Below, one piece after another: positions 17,111 through 25,675 of a stretch of DNA of 64,000 bases. How positions within the stretch are numbered: position 1 is the first letter of the stretch; the number at the start of each line of letters is the position of its first letter. The DNA comes from an uncultured Mesonia sp. (GTDB taxonomy: Bacteria; Bacteroidota; Bacteroidia; Flavobacteriales; Flavobacteriaceae): assembly GCA_947499595.1 (NCBI GenBank), contig CANMOY010000008.1, positions 41,757-105,756 on the forward strand, read 5' to 3'. The notes beneath the pieces were generated by a model. The model saw nothing but the letters and a program-made list of their open reading frames with translations, did not search any database and was not told the DNA's origin. The position numbers were made by a program, and so were the translations under genes.

Positions 17111-19204
17111 ATGAGAAAGTATTTACTTTCGTTTTTATTTTTTTTACTGATTTTTTCATCGCTGCAAGCTCAAGAAGATTTTAATGAGAAAGATATTAAA
17201 GTCGTACCAGAGCTAATTAATCCGTCAAATTTAATCAATGACGGAATTATTGAATTGAATGTTACAGGGGGCGTTCCTCCTTATACTTTTAAGTGGAGCG
17301 ACCAAGGCACTTCGCTAAAATCTAACAAAGCAACTGGTGTTGTTGAGGGTATTGATTATACAGTAGTAATTACCGATGCTGAACAAAATACGTTAACCAA
17401 ATCTTACCGTATACCTGCCGAGTCAATTACAGAAAACTTTAATGGCGCGTTTAAACCCATTGTAGATAATCTAGCTTCAATTTTATTTTGGGATCCTTTT
17501 TCGGCTATAGGCTTATACGATCCTATCGTTTATGCCGATGAAAAAAATATCCCAATTCCTAATTGGTATTCAGGAATTCAAGACGCCTATAAATTAGAGA
17601 AGTGGTTGGTAAAAGAAGGAGAACATGTAAATAGAAACCAGGCCATTGCTATAATTAAATCGGAAAAAGAAGGAAATATAGAAGTTAAAGCATCTGCAAG
17701 TGGAACGCTAACCCATTTGACGTCTGAAGGAAATACCATTTACGATTACCAAAATACAGAAGATGTAATTGAAGCTGGAGCACATTTTTTTGCTAAGGTA
17801 AAATACGATGAGCCAGTAATATTGACACATCCCAACGGAGACCCTATTACTTTTCCTATTCCTTTTATTGTAGTTTGGTTAATTTTAGGAGCTGCCTTTT
17901 TTACTTTAAGAATGGGCTTTATAAACCTAAGAGGGTTTCGTCACGCTTTAGATTTAGCTAAAGGAAAATATGACGACCCCAATGCTCCAGGTAGGATTAC
18001 CCATTTTCAAGCACTGGCTACAGCGGTTTCGGCAACCGTTGGTTTAGGAAATATTGCAGGTGTAGCAGTGGCCATTTCTTTAGGTGGTGCAGGGGCAACC
18101 TTTTGGATGATTTTAGCCGGACTGTTAGGAATGTCTTCTAAGTTTGTAGAATGTACTTTGGGTGTAAAATATAGGTTTATCAGTAAAGAAGGAAAGATTT
18201 TTGGGGGACCAATGAACTATCTCCGCTACGGATTAGAAAAACGAAATATGTCTGGTTTAGGTAAATTTTTAGCAGGTTTCTTTGCCGTCTTAGGAGTAGG
18301 AGCATCTTTTGGAGGAGGTAATATGTTTCAAGCCAATCAATCTTTTGAGATCTTATCGGGCCAATTTCAATTTTTAGAGGGACACGGCTTTATCTTCGGA
18401 CTTGTGGTTGCGGCTTTGGTAGCAGTAGTGATTATTGGAGGTATTTCAAGTATTGCTAAAGTTACCGGTAAGGTGGTTCCTTTCATGGCAGCGATTTATG
18501 TTTTGGGAGCCTTAATTGTTATTGGTATAAATATTGAAAATATTGGCCCAGCCTTTAATGCTATTTTTGAAGGCGCTTTTAATCCTTCGGCCCTAAAAGG
18601 GGGAATTATCGGGGTGCTTATTGTAGGTTTTCAGAGAGCTGCTTTTTCTAATGAAGCAGGTGTAGGTTCTGCAGCTATTGCCCATAGTGCGGCAAAAACA
18701 AATCATCCTCCATCAGAAGGTTTTGTAGCTTTGCTAGAGCCTTTTATCGATACCGTAGTAGTTTGTACGCTTACCGCATTGGTTTTAATTTTTACAGGAA
18801 TGCACGAAGTTGAAGGAATAGGCGGAGCTCAGCTTACCTCAGAAGCCTTTGCTAGTGTAATATCTTGGTTTCCCTATGTATTGGCGGCCGCGGTATTTTT
18901 GTTCGCTTTTTCAACAATGATTTCTTGGTCTTATTACGGTATGAGAGCTTGGACTTATTTATTTGGGAAGTCAAACCAATCGGAATTAATTTATAAATTA
19001 CTATTTTTATTGTTTGTTGTTGTAGGGGCATCGGTAAGTTTAGGGGCTGTGTTAGATTTTTCTGATATGATGATTCTAGCCATGTCTTTCCCCAATATCA
19101 TTGGGTTGTATATATTATCTGGAGAAGTACGTGATGATTTACGGGAGTATTTGAGAAAATTAAAAGCCGGTGAGTTATTCAAAAAGCAAAAAATTAAAGT
19201 GTAA
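17111..19204 (+). CDS. Second sodium:alanine symporter (AGCS) with SprB-like and lipoyl-like domains
   Basis: This 697-residue paralog of the gene at 11689 has the same order of parts. It has a signal peptide (1-20), an SprB-like domain (about 30-100; VTGGVPPYTFKWSD), the segment LASILFWDPF (121-130), and a lipoyl-like domain (about 160-232; WLVKEGEHVNRNQAIAIIKS...SGTLTHLTSEGNTI). The AGCS transporter core follows from residue 250, with ATAVSATVGLGNIAGVAVAI and SNEAGVGSAAIAHSAAKT. The transporter cores of the two copies are very similar while the N-terminal domains are more diverged. It is followed after 11 nt by the helix-hairpin-helix gene. The 94 bases upstream hold a weak 8-bp inverted repeat (17021-17028 / 17077-17084) and no clear promoter box. 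Confidence 0.85.
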   Translation: MRKYLLSFLFFLLIFSSLQAQEDFNEKDIKVVPELINPSNLINDGIIELNVTGGVPPYTFKWSDQGTSLKSNKATGVVEGIDYTVVITDAEQNTLTKSYRIPAESITENFNGAFKPIVDNLASILFWDPFSAIGLYDPIVYADEKNIPIPNWYSGIQDAYKLEKWLVKEGEHVNRNQAIAIIKSEKEGNIEVKASASGTLTHLTSEGNTIYDYQNTEDVIEAGAHFFAKVKYDEPVILTHPNGDPITFPIPFIVVWLILGAAFFTLRMGFINLRGFRHALDLAKGKYDDPNAPGRITHFQALATAVSATVGLGNIAGVAVAISLGGAGATFWMILAGLLGMSSKFVECTLGVKYRFISKEGKIFGGPMNYLRYGLEKRNMSGLGKFLAGFFAVLGVGASFGGGNMFQANQSFEILSGQFQFLEGHGFIFGLVVAALVAVVIIGGISSIAKVTGKVVPFMAAIYVLGALIVIGINIENIGPAFNAIFEGAFNPSALKGGIIGVLIVGFQRAAFSNEAGVGSAAIAHSAAKTNHPPSEGFVALLEPFIDTVVVCTLTALVLIFTGMHEVEGIGGAQLTSEAFASVISWFPYVLAAAVFLFAFSTMISWSYYGMRAWTYLFGKSNQSELIYKLLFLLFVVVGASVSLGAVLDFSDMMILAMSFPNIIGLYILSGEVRDDLREYLRKLKAGELFKKQKIKV

Positions 19205-19215
19205 AATAAAAGTAA

Positions 19216-20085
19216 ATGAAAAGCAAATTATCCCATTTCAGGTTCAATAAAAGAGAACAAAATGGGATTTTTGTTTTTATAATCCTTATAGTTCTTGGCT
19301 TTTTTATCATTGCTTTTAAAGAGCATCTGTTTGTTGGGGCTAGAACAGTTAGTCTAAAGCAAGATCAAGCGTATGAAGCTCAAATAGATAGTCTAAAACG
19401 GAAAGCTGCCGCGGAAAGAGTGGCGTATCAGCAAAAACCATTTAATCCTAATTTTATAAGCGATTACAAAGGATATCTACTAGGTATGAAGGTAGATGAA
19501 ATAGACAGACTTCATGCTTTTAGAGCCAAAGAGCAATGGATTAATTCTGCACAAGAATTTCAAGCGGTAACAAAGGTTTCAGATTCTTTACTTACTGCCA
19601 TCGCTCCACTGTTTAAGTTTCCAGATTGGGTGAAGCAGAATCAAATCCGTAAAGCTGCAGAACCAAAGCATCTTAGTTATGCTAAAAAAAGTGATTTGAA
19701 TACTATGACCTTTGAAGAGCTGGTACAAGTTAAAGGGATTGGTGAGGTTTTAGCCAATCGTATAATCAAATACAGAACAAAACTTGGCGGATTCCTTCAC
19801 GATATTCAATTAAAAGATATTTATGGGTTAAATTATGAAGCCCAGAAAAATTTGCTAGCATTAAGCACGGTAAAAACCCCTCCAGCACACAGCAAAAGAG
19901 ATCTTAATACCATTGAGGTGATTGAGCTTTCAGAAATTCCTTACTTTAATTATGAGAGTGCCAGAGATGTAGTGCAATACCGTAAGTTACATCAAAAAAT
20001 TAAAAATTTTAACGAGTTGGCAAAAATTGAGTCCTTTCCAGCTCATAAATTAGATAGAATACAATTATATTTGAAGATTGATTGA
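19216..20085 (+). CDS. Membrane-anchored helix-hairpin-helix protein (ComEA-like)
   Basis: This 289-residue protein has a basic N-terminus, one transmembrane helix (about residues 17-35, IFVFIILIVLGFFIIAF), a coiled-coil-like linker, and two tandem helix-hairpin-helix units. The first is DLNTMTFEELVQVKGIGEVLANRIIKYR (quoted in part: VKGIGEVLANRI), at about 158-190. The second is DLNTIEVIELSEIPYFNYE (about 232-250). This is the ComEA-type DNA-binding arrangement, so it may bind DNA at the cell surface during uptake. The second unit lacks the canonical GIG turn and may be degenerate. It probably shares a transcript with the upstream symporter. Confidence 0.75.
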   Translation: MKSKLSHFRFNKREQNGIFVFIILIVLGFFIIAFKEHLFVGARTVSLKQDQAYEAQIDSLKRKAAAERVAYQQKPFNPNFISDYKGYLLGMKVDEIDRLHAFRAKEQWINSAQEFQAVTKVSDSLLTAIAPLFKFPDWVKQNQIRKAAEPKHLSYAKKSDLNTMTFEELVQVKGIGEVLANRIIKYRTKLGGFLHDIQLKDIYGLNYEAQKNLLALSTVKTPPAHSKRDLNTIEVIELSEIPYFNYESARDVVQYRKLHQKIKNFNELAKIESFPAHKLDRIQLYLKID

Positions 20086-20127
20086 AAAATCAAATAAACA
20101 GCAATTGTTAAAAGAAAAAGAAGAAAT

Positions 20128-21285
20128 ATGTATTTTACAGAAGAGCACGAACTCTTTAGGCAGAGTTTAAAGGAGTTTTTACAGAAAGAAGTCGTTCCGC
20201 ATATCGATAAATGGGAAAAATCAGGTACTATAGAGCGTTTTATCTGGAAAAAATTTGGAGAGATGGGATACTTTGGGATTAACTACCCAGAGCAATACGG
20301 CGGACTAGATTTAGATCTTTTTTACACCGTTATTTTTCTCGAGGAATTACAAAAAATTAATTCTGGAGGGTTTGCAGCTGCAATGTGGGCGCACGCCTAC
20401 CTAGCGATGACTCACTTAGCAAAAGAAGGAGATGAGCGTATTAAAGAGGAATATTTGGCGCCTAGTATTGCTGGAGATAAAATAGGTTGTCTTTGCATCA
20501 CAGAGCCTTTCGGCGGATCTGACGTAGCTGGAATGAAATCAACCGCAGTTAAAAAAGGAGATAAGTATATCTTAAATGGCTCAAAGACCTTTATAACCAA
20601 CGGTGTTTATTCTGATTATCTTGTGGTTGCTGCCAAAACGGCTCCCGAAAAAGGAAATAAAGGAATGAGTATTTTTGTAGTCGATCGCGATACTCCGGGA
20701 ATTGCAGCTACAAAATTAGATAAATTGGGATGGCGGGCTTCAGATACCGGTGAAATTAGCTTCACTGACGTTGAAATTCCTGCAGAAAATTTAATGGGAG
20801 AAGAAGGTAAAGGTTTCCCCTATATCATGCAGCATTTTGCTTTAGAAAGATTGATAATGGGAGTTAACGCCCACGCTAGGGCCGAGTTTGCGTTAGATTA
20901 TACGCTTCAGTATATGAGCGAGCGAGAAGCCTTTGGTAAAACCATAAATAAGTTTCAAGCCTTAAGGCATAAAATGGCCGAAATAGCAAGTGAAGTTGAA
21001 ATGTGTAAGACGTTTAATTATGCTATCACTAAACAACTTGATGAAGGAGCCTATGTTGTAAAAGAGGCAAGTATGTCAAAATTACTTTCAACTAAAATGG
21101 CAGATAGCGCTATTTACGACTGCTTGCAAATGTTAGGCGGTTATGGTTATATTGAGGATTATCCTTTAGCACGATTGCTTCGCGATTCACGATTAGGACC
21201 TATTGGAGGAGGAACTAGTGAGATTCTGAAAGAGATTATTGCCAAAATGATTATAGATGGCAAAAGTTATAAGCCGGCAACTTAG
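20128..21285 (+). CDS. Acyl-CoA dehydrogenase
   Basis: This 385-residue flavoenzyme has the full acyl-CoA dehydrogenase fold. The FAD/substrate signature CITEPFGGSDVAGMKST is at about residue 120, the mid beta-domain is TFITNGVYSDYLVVAAKT, and the C-terminal helical domain carries the catalytic-base region QMLGGYGYIEDYPLARLLRD (about 332-351) and GGTSEILKEIIAK. It oxidises an acyl-CoA to the 2-enoyl-CoA in fatty-acid or branched-chain amino-acid breakdown; chain-length preference is not visible. It is alone on its transcript or follows the HHH gene by 42 nt, and it ends before a strong hairpin. Confidence 0.9.
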   Translation: MYFTEEHELFRQSLKEFLQKEVVPHIDKWEKSGTIERFIWKKFGEMGYFGINYPEQYGGLDLDLFYTVIFLEELQKINSGGFAAAMWAHAYLAMTHLAKEGDERIKEEYLAPSIAGDKIGCLCITEPFGGSDVAGMKSTAVKKGDKYILNGSKTFITNGVYSDYLVVAAKTAPEKGNKGMSIFVVDRDTPGIAATKLDKLGWRASDTGEISFTDVEIPAENLMGEEGKGFPYIMQHFALERLIMGVNAHARAEFALDYTLQYMSEREAFGKTINKFQALRHKMAEIASEVEMCKTFNYAITKQLDEGAYVVKEASMSKLLSTKMADSAIYDCLQMLGGYGYIEDYPLARLLRDSRLGPIGGGTSEILKEIIAKMIIDGKSYKPAT

Positions 21286-21330
21286 TATTATTTAGGTTTG
21301 TAAAACCAAGAAATAACTACACATTAGCAA

Positions 21331-21368
21331 AAAAATCAGGTTAAACTACTATATTTAACCTGATTTTT
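21331..21368 (+). terminator. Rho-independent terminator
   Basis: A perfect 15-bp stem (AAAAATCAGGTTAAA / TTTAACCTGATTTTT) with an 8-nt loop, A-rich before and T-rich after, lies between the acyl-CoA dehydrogenase stop and the recombinase start. Confidence 0.85.
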
Positions 21369-21374
21369 CTATTT

Positions 21375-22268
21375 ATGGATGCTATTCAAAAATTCCTGGA
21401 TTACTTAAAGGTTGAGAAAAACTATTCTTCTCATACACTTATGGCTTATAAAAATGATTTGGTTGATTTTGAGCAATACTTGCAACAGACTAAACCCGAC
21501 ACCAGCATTGTAAAAGCTACTTACTCTTCTTGTAGAGCCTGGTTCGTAGAACTTTCTCAGCGAGGTTTAGATAATCGTAGCATCAATCGTAAGGTTTCTA
21601 CTTTGCGTAGTTTTTATTCTTTTTTGTTAAAGATACGCGAGATAGAGAAAAGCCCATTAAGCCAACATAAACCTATTAAGGTCAAGAAAAATTTACGTGT
21701 GCCCTTTTCTAAAGAAGAAATGAAAAGAGTGTTTGATTCTTTACCCAACAATAGCTTTTTAGGCTCTAGAGATCGTTTGCTCATCGAGTTGCTTTATGCT
21801 ACAGGTATGCGACGAGCAGAGTTAATGAATTTGCGTTTGGAAGATATAGACCTAGAACAAATGACGGTTAATGTTTTAGGTAAGCGCAATAAAGAACGAC
21901 GTATACCTCTATTAAATAGATTGGTATTTCCAATTGAAGCCTATCTAAATTTTCGTAAAAAACATTTATCACAGTTAAAAAAGGAGAGTCCTTATCTTTT
22001 TATTACAGACAAAGGTAATCCAGTTTATGCCGATTGGGTTTATAAGAAAGTCAATCAAATTTTTAGAACTTTTTCTCAAAAAAAGGTTTGTAGTCCGCAT
22101 ATCTTACGACATAGTTTTGCTACTCACTTATTAACAGAAGGTGCTAACATACAAGAAATCAAAGAGTTGTTGGGTCATTCTAGTTTAGCCTCTACAGAGG
22201 TTTATGCAAAAAATGACATTCAAGGATTGCGCAAAGTTTATCTTTCAGCTCACCCGCGTTCTAAATAA
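21375..22268 (+). CDS. Tyrosine recombinase XerC/XerD
   Basis: This 297-residue protein has the length and layout of XerC/XerD. An N-terminal core-binding SAM-like domain (FLDYLKVEKNYSSHTLMAY, about residues 6-24) is followed by a catalytic domain with all expected residues: Arg in LLYATGMRRAELMNL, Lys in VLGKRNKERRIPL, the HxxR motif in HILRHSFATHLL, His in LLGHSSLAST and the nucleophile Tyr in TEVYAK. It resolves chromosome dimers. No mobile-element features flank it, so I take it to be the housekeeping enzyme rather than an integrase. It starts only 6 nt after the upstream terminator. Confidence 0.9.
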   Translation: MDAIQKFLDYLKVEKNYSSHTLMAYKNDLVDFEQYLQQTKPDTSIVKATYSSCRAWFVELSQRGLDNRSINRKVSTLRSFYSFLLKIREIEKSPLSQHKPIKVKKNLRVPFSKEEMKRVFDSLPNNSFLGSRDRLLIELLYATGMRRAELMNLRLEDIDLEQMTVNVLGKRNKERRIPLLNRLVFPIEAYLNFRKKHLSQLKKESPYLFITDKGNPVYADWVYKKVNQIFRTFSQKKVCSPHILRHSFATHLLTEGANIQEIKELLGHSSLASTEVYAKNDIQGLRKVYLSAHPRSK

Positions 22269-22316
22269 TTGAAAATTAAGGTATTGAAAAAAAATATAAA
22301 AAAAAGTAAAAAAAAG

Positions 22317-22348
22317 TTTTGCGTAATTGATAAACAACTCTATATTTG
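22317..22348 (+). promoter_or_regulatory. Strong promoter of the tRNA-tuf operon
   Basis: TTTTG (22317-22321), a 19-nt spacer, then TATATTTG (22341-22348): both Bacteroidota promoter elements at the canonical distance, about 48 nt before the first tRNA. An A-rich tract lies immediately upstream, as at other strong stable-RNA promoters. Confidence 0.8.
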
Positions 22349-22396
22349 CAGTCCGTTAGAAAAGCGGTAGTTCTTTAAGAATAGACGAAACAAAGT

Positions 22397-22470
22397 GCCG
22401 ATGTAGCTCAGCTGGCTAGAGCAGCTGATTTGTAATCAGCAGGTCGTGGGTTCGAGTCCCTCCATCGGCT
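22397..22470 (+). tRNA. tRNA-Thr(TGT)
   Basis: This is a 74-nt cloverleaf with acceptor stem GCCGATG/CATCGGC and discriminator T. The anticodon loop TTTGTAA gives anticodon TGT. The T arm GTGGGTTCGAGTCCC is canonical. No CCA is encoded. It is first in the tRNA cluster ahead of tuf. Confidence 0.95.
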
Positions 22471-22507
22471 CTATTCTATGAAATAATGATTCAAAATTAA
22501 TTAAATT

Positions 22508-22590
22508 GGGGAGATACTCAAGTGGCCAACGAGGACAGACTGTAAATCTGTTGTTTTTTAACTTCGCAGGTTCGAATCCTGCTCTCCCCA
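22508..22590 (+). tRNA. tRNA-Tyr(GTA)
   Basis: This 83-nt tRNA has acceptor GGGGAGA/TCTCCCC, a long variable arm as expected for bacterial tRNA-Tyr, anticodon loop CTGTAAA (anticodon GTA) and T arm GCAGGTTCGAATCCTGC. Confidence 0.95.
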
Positions 22591-22614
22591 CAAAATTTAG
22601 AAATAATTTGGAAT

Positions 22615-22687
22615 GCGGGAGTAGCTCAGTTGGTAGAGCGTCAGCCTTCCAAGCTGAATGTCGCCAGTTCGAACCTGGTCTCCCGCT
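22615..22687 (+). tRNA. tRNA-Gly(TCC)
   Basis: This 73-nt tRNA has acceptor GCGGGAG/CTCCCGC, anticodon loop CTTCCAA (anticodon TCC) and T loop TTCGAAC. Confidence 0.95.
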
Positions 22688-22756
22688 CTATTTTCTTTAA
22701 GTGAAAGCTGAAGAGGGTAGGGCTTTACTTGTATAAAAGTAACTCTGAATCACTAG

Positions 22757-22828
22757 GCCGACGTAGCTCAGGGGTAGAGCGCTTCCTTGGTAAGGAAGAG
22801 GTCACGAGTTCAATTCTCGTCGTTGGCT
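22757..22828 (+). tRNA. tRNA-Thr(GGT)
   Basis: This 72-nt tRNA has acceptor GCCGACG/CGTTGGC (one G-T pair), anticodon loop TTGGTAA (anticodon GGT) and T loop TTCAATT. It is the last tRNA before EF-Tu. Confidence 0.95.
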
Positions 22829-22936
22829 CAAAAAGCGTAAGTCGCTTACTTATACTGGCAGCTTTTTAAAGTTGTTTTTTGTATTGTATATAATTTGAAC
22901 ACTAATATATAACTAAGATTAAAACAAGTATTAATT

Positions 22937-24124
22937 ATGGCAAAGGAAACTTATGATCGTTCCAAACCGCACTTGAATATAGGTACAATTGGACACGTAG
23001 ATCACGGAAAAACAACTTTAACTGCAGCTATTACTAAGGTTTTAGCTGATGCTGGGTATTCAGAGGCTTCTGCTTTTGATCAAATTGATAATGCTCCAGA
23101 AGAAAAAGAAAGAGGTATTACAATTAACTCTTCTCACGTAGAGTATGCTACTGCAAATCGTCACTATGCACACGTTGACTGTCCAGGTCACGCCGATTAC
23201 GTAAAGAACATGGTAACTGGTGCTGCTCAAATGGACGGTGCTATTCTTGTGGTTGCTGCTACAGATGGTCCTATGCCACAAACTCGTGAGCACATCTTGT
23301 TAGGTCGTCAGGTAGGAATTCCTAGAATTGTTGTTTTCTTAAACAAAGTTGATTTAGTAGATGATGAAGAGCTTTTAGAGCTAGTGGAAATGGAAGTTAG
23401 AGACTTGTTATCTTTCTATGAGTATGATGGTGACAATGGTCCTATCGTTGCAGGTTCTGCATTAGGAGCTTTAGAGGGAGAGCAAAAGTGGGTTGATACA
23501 GTATTAGAGCTTATGGAAGCTGTTGATAACTGGATCGAGTTGCCAGAGCGTGATGTTGATAAGCCATTCTTAATGCCTATCGAAGATGTATTCTCTATTA
23601 CAGGTCGTGGTACTGTTGCAACTGGTCGTATTGAGACTGGTATCGCAAACACTGGAGATCCTGTAGAGATTATTGGTATGGGTGCAGAGAAATTAACTTC
23701 AACTATTACTGGTATTGAGATGTTCCGTCAGATATTAGATAGAGGTGAAGCTGGTGATAACGCTGGTATCTTATTGAGAGGTATTGAGAAGACTCAGATT
23801 TCAAGAGGTATGGTAATTACTAAGCCAGGTTCTGTAACTCCTCACGCTAAGTTTAAGGCAGAGGTTTATATCTTGAAAAAAGAAGAAGGTGGTCGTCACA
23901 CGCCATTCCATAACAACTACCGTCCTCAGTTCTACGTAAGAACAACTGATGTTACAGGTACTATTAGTCTTCCTGATGGAGTTGAGATGGTAATGCCAGG
24001 TGATAACTTAACTATTCACGTTGAGTTGATTCAGCCAATCGCAATGAATGTTGGTCTTCGTTTTGCTATCCGTGAAGGAGGTAGAACAGTAGGTGCTGGT
24101 CAGGTTACTGAAATTTTAGACTAA
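22937..24124 (+). CDS. tuf: Translation elongation factor Tu
   Basis: This 395-residue GTPase delivers aminoacyl-tRNA to the ribosome. The G1 motif GHVDHGKT is at residues 19-26, the switch [10 protein letters not shown] at about 81-88, and the G4 NKVD at about 136-139; domains II and III follow with [13 protein letters not shown] and the C-terminal [14 protein letters not shown]. It follows four tRNA genes and precedes tRNA-Trp and secE, the usual Bacteroidota arrangement. Its codon choice is strongly biased, as expected for a highly expressed gene. The leader of about 108 nt after the last tRNA holds no obvious regulatory element. Confidence 0.98.
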   Translation: MAKETYDRSKPHLNIGTIGHVDHGKTTLTAAITKVLADAGYSEASAFDQIDNAPEEKERGITINSSHVEYATANRHYAHVDCPGHADYVKNMVTGAAQMDGAILVVAATDGPMPQTREHILLGRQVGIPRIVVFLNKVDLVDDEELLELVEMEVRDLLSFYEYDGDNGPIVAGSALGALEGEQKWVDTVLELMEAVDNWIELPERDVDKPFLMPIEDVFSITGRGTVATGRIETGIANTGDPVEIIGMGAEKLTSTITGIEMFRQILDRGEAGDNAGILLRGIEKTQISRGMVITKPGSVTPHAKFKAEVYILKKEEGGRHTPFHNNYRPQFYVRTTDVTGTISLPDGVEMVMPGDNLTIHVELIQPIAMNVGLRFAIREGGRTVGAGQVTEILD

Positions 24125-24135
24125 TTTAAATATAG

Positions 24136-24171
24136 TTTAGGTTAAGGTTTGCTACCAAACCTTAACCTAAA
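24136..24171 (+). promoter_or_regulatory. Perfect 16-bp hairpin between tuf and tRNA-Trp
   Basis: TTTAGGTTAAGGTTTG and its exact complement are separated by CTAC. No T run follows, and the tRNA-Trp acceptor starts 4 nt later, so this is more likely an RNA-processing or mRNA-stabilising hairpin at the tuf 3' end than a terminator. Confidence 0.65.
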
Positions 24172-24175
24172 TCCT

Positions 24176-24248
24176 ACGGGTTTAGCTCAGTTGGTAGAGC
24201 ACTGGTCTCCAAAACCAGGTGTCGGGAGTTCGAGTCTCTCAACCCGTG
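24176..24248 (+). tRNA. tRNA-Trp(CCA)
   Basis: This 73-nt tRNA has acceptor ACGGGTT/AACCCGT, discriminator G, anticodon loop CTCCAAA (anticodon CCA) and T arm GGGAGTTCGAGTCTCTC. It lies between tuf and secE, as in many bacteria. Confidence 0.95.
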
Positions 24249-24251
24249 CAA

Positions 24252-24300
24252 AGCACTGGAAAAGTGCTGGTCAAATCGGTTTTATATTAAGACCGATTTG
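24252..24300 (+). other. Two hairpins downstream of tRNA-Trp
   Basis: AGCACT/AGTGCT (24252-24268, 5-nt loop) is followed by CAAATCGGT/ACCGATTTG (24272-24300, 11-nt loop). Neither has a T run. Together with the following terminator-like hairpin they could serve tRNA 3' processing or attenuation before secE. Confidence 0.45.
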
Positions 24301-24318
24301 CTGAATTAAAACAAATTC

Positions 24319-24339
24319 AAAGGCGATGCGCCTTTTTTT
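24319..24339 (+). terminator. Terminator or attenuator upstream of secE
   Basis: AAAGGCG/CGCCTTT with a 3-nt loop and a T7 run lies 48 nt before the secE start. It probably ends or attenuates the tRNA-tuf-trnW transcript. No perfect TAnnTTTG box follows it, so secE-nusG may depend on read-through or on a weak box such as ATCTTTTG (24364-24371). Confidence 0.65.
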
Positions 24340-24386
24340 CTTCAGAGAAGAGATAAAGATGCTCATCTTTTGTAAACCTTAATAAA

Positions 24387-24584
24387 ATGGCAGGAATCGT
24401 AAAATATATATCTGAGTCTTATAGTGAATTGAAAAATCATGTTACTTGGCCTTCATATGCAGAAGGGCAAAGGCTTACGGTTATAGTGCTTGTTTTTTCG
24501 GTAATATTCTCTTTAGCAATTTGGGGGGTGGATACTGTTTTTAGTTCTGTGATTGAGCAGTATTTTGATTGGGTTAAATCTTAA
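24387..24584 (+). CDS. secE: Preprotein translocase subunit SecE
   Basis: This 65-residue single-helix SecE has the conserved amphipathic stretch YSELKNHVTWPSYAEGQRLT (residues about 12-31), then one transmembrane helix (about 33-55). SecE clamps SecY in the SecYEG channel. nusG follows after 14 nt. This is the short SecE form with only the essential third helix of the E. coli protein. Confidence 0.93.
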   Translation: MAGIVKYISESYSELKNHVTWPSYAEGQRLTVIVLVFSVIFSLAIWGVDTVFSSVIEQYFDWVKS

Positions 24585-24598
24585 GAATTACAAGTAAT

Positions 24599-25150
24599 AT
24601 GTCTGAAGATAATTTGAAGAAGTGGTACGTTGTTCGTGCGGTAAGTGGTCAAGAGAATAAGGTTAAAGATTATATCGAGAAAGAGATTTCTTATCAAGGT
24701 TTAGAAGATTTTGTAGATCAAGTTTTAGTGCCTACAGAGAAAGTTATACAAATTAGAAATGGTAAGAAAATAAACAAAGAAAGAGTTTATTTTCCTGGTT
24801 ATGTAATGGTTCAGGCAAATTTAAGTGGTGAGGTGCCGCATATCATTAAAAGTATCAATGGTGTGATAGGTTTCTTGGGTGAAACTAAAGGTGGTGATCC
24901 TGTGCCTTTAAGACGTTCTGAAGTAAATAGAATGTTAGGTAAAGTTGATGAGCTTTCTGTTAAAAAGGATACCGTGGCTATTCCATACACAGTTGGAGAA
25001 ACAGTTAAAGTGATAGACGGACCTTTTAATGGCTTTAACGGTACTGTAGAAAAGGTAAATGAAGAAAAACGCAAGCTTGAGGTGATGGTGAAAATTTTTG
25101 GAAGAAAGACACCGGTAGAGTTGAGCTATATGCAAGTTGAGAAAATATAA
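24599..25150 (+). CDS. nusG: Transcription termination/antitermination protein NusG
   Basis: This 183-residue protein has an N-terminal NGN domain (KKWYVVRAVSGQENKVK, residues 7-23; YFPGYVMVQANL, about 61-72) and a C-terminal KOW domain (VGETVKVIDGPFNGFNGTVE, about 129-148). NusG binds RNA polymerase and couples it to Rho or the ribosome. It begins the secE-nusG-rplKAJL-rpoBC block, with 69 nt before rplK. Confidence 0.97.
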   Translation: MSEDNLKKWYVVRAVSGQENKVKDYIEKEISYQGLEDFVDQVLVPTEKVIQIRNGKKINKERVYFPGYVMVQANLSGEVPHIIKSINGVIGFLGETKGGDPVPLRRSEVNRMLGKVDELSVKKDTVAIPYTVGETVKVIDGPFNGFNGTVEKVNEEKRKLEVMVKIFGRKTPVELSYMQVEKI

Positions 25151-25219
25151 ATTGTTACATATATAGAATTATTGTTAATGCTTCCACTTTAAAAATAATT
25201 CAATTTTAAATTTTTAAAA

Positions 25220-25657
25220 ATGGCAAAAGAAGTAAGTAAGGTTGTAAAGCTACAAGTTAAAGGAGGAGCGGCGAACCCGTCTCCACCAGTAGGACCTGCT
25301 TTGGGTGCGGCCGGTGTGAATATCATGGAATTCTGTAAGCAATTCAATGGTAGAACACAAGATAAAGCTGGAAAGGTGTTGCCTGTTGTGATTACAGTAT
25401 ATAAAGATAAATCTTTTGATTTTGTAATTAAAACACCACCTGCTGCAGTGCAAATTATGGAAGCAGCCAAAGTTAAGAAAGGTTCTGGAGAGCCAAACCG
25501 TAAAAAAGTCGCTAGTATTACTTGGGATCAAGTAAAAGCTATAGCAGAAGACAAAATGCAAGATTTGAATGCATTCACCGTAGATTCAGCCATGAAGATG
25601 GTAGCGGGTACTGCTCGATCTATGGGAGTGAATGTTAAAGGTGAAGCACCATTTTAA
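25220..25657 (+). CDS. rplK: 50S ribosomal protein L11
   Basis: This 145-residue L11 has the proline-rich rRNA/thiostrepton-site segment [20 protein letters not shown] (residues about 16-35) and the C-terminal RNA-binding domain ending [10 protein letters not shown]. It forms the GTPase-associated centre with 23S rRNA. It is the first of four ribosomal protein genes in a row; the 69-nt gap after nusG shows no hairpin. Confidence 0.97.
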   Translation: MAKEVSKVVKLQVKGGAANPSPPVGPALGAAGVNIMEFCKQFNGRTQDKAGKVLPVVITVYKDKSFDFVIKTPPAAVQIMEAAKVKKGSGEPNRKKVASITWDQVKAIAEDKMQDLNAFTVDSAMKMVAGTARSMGVNVKGEAPF

Positions 25658-25675
25658 TCTATAAAGAACTAAAAA

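Noticed and set aside
21375..22268. Tyrosine recombinase next to tRNA genes as an integrative element
   Set aside because: No direct repeats of a tRNA 3' end, no cargo genes, and the protein has the length and motifs of housekeeping XerC/XerD.
22506..22700. 64-codon plus-strand frame across two tRNAs
   Set aside because: It is made of the tRNA-Tyr and tRNA-Gly genes, which explain all of the sequence.
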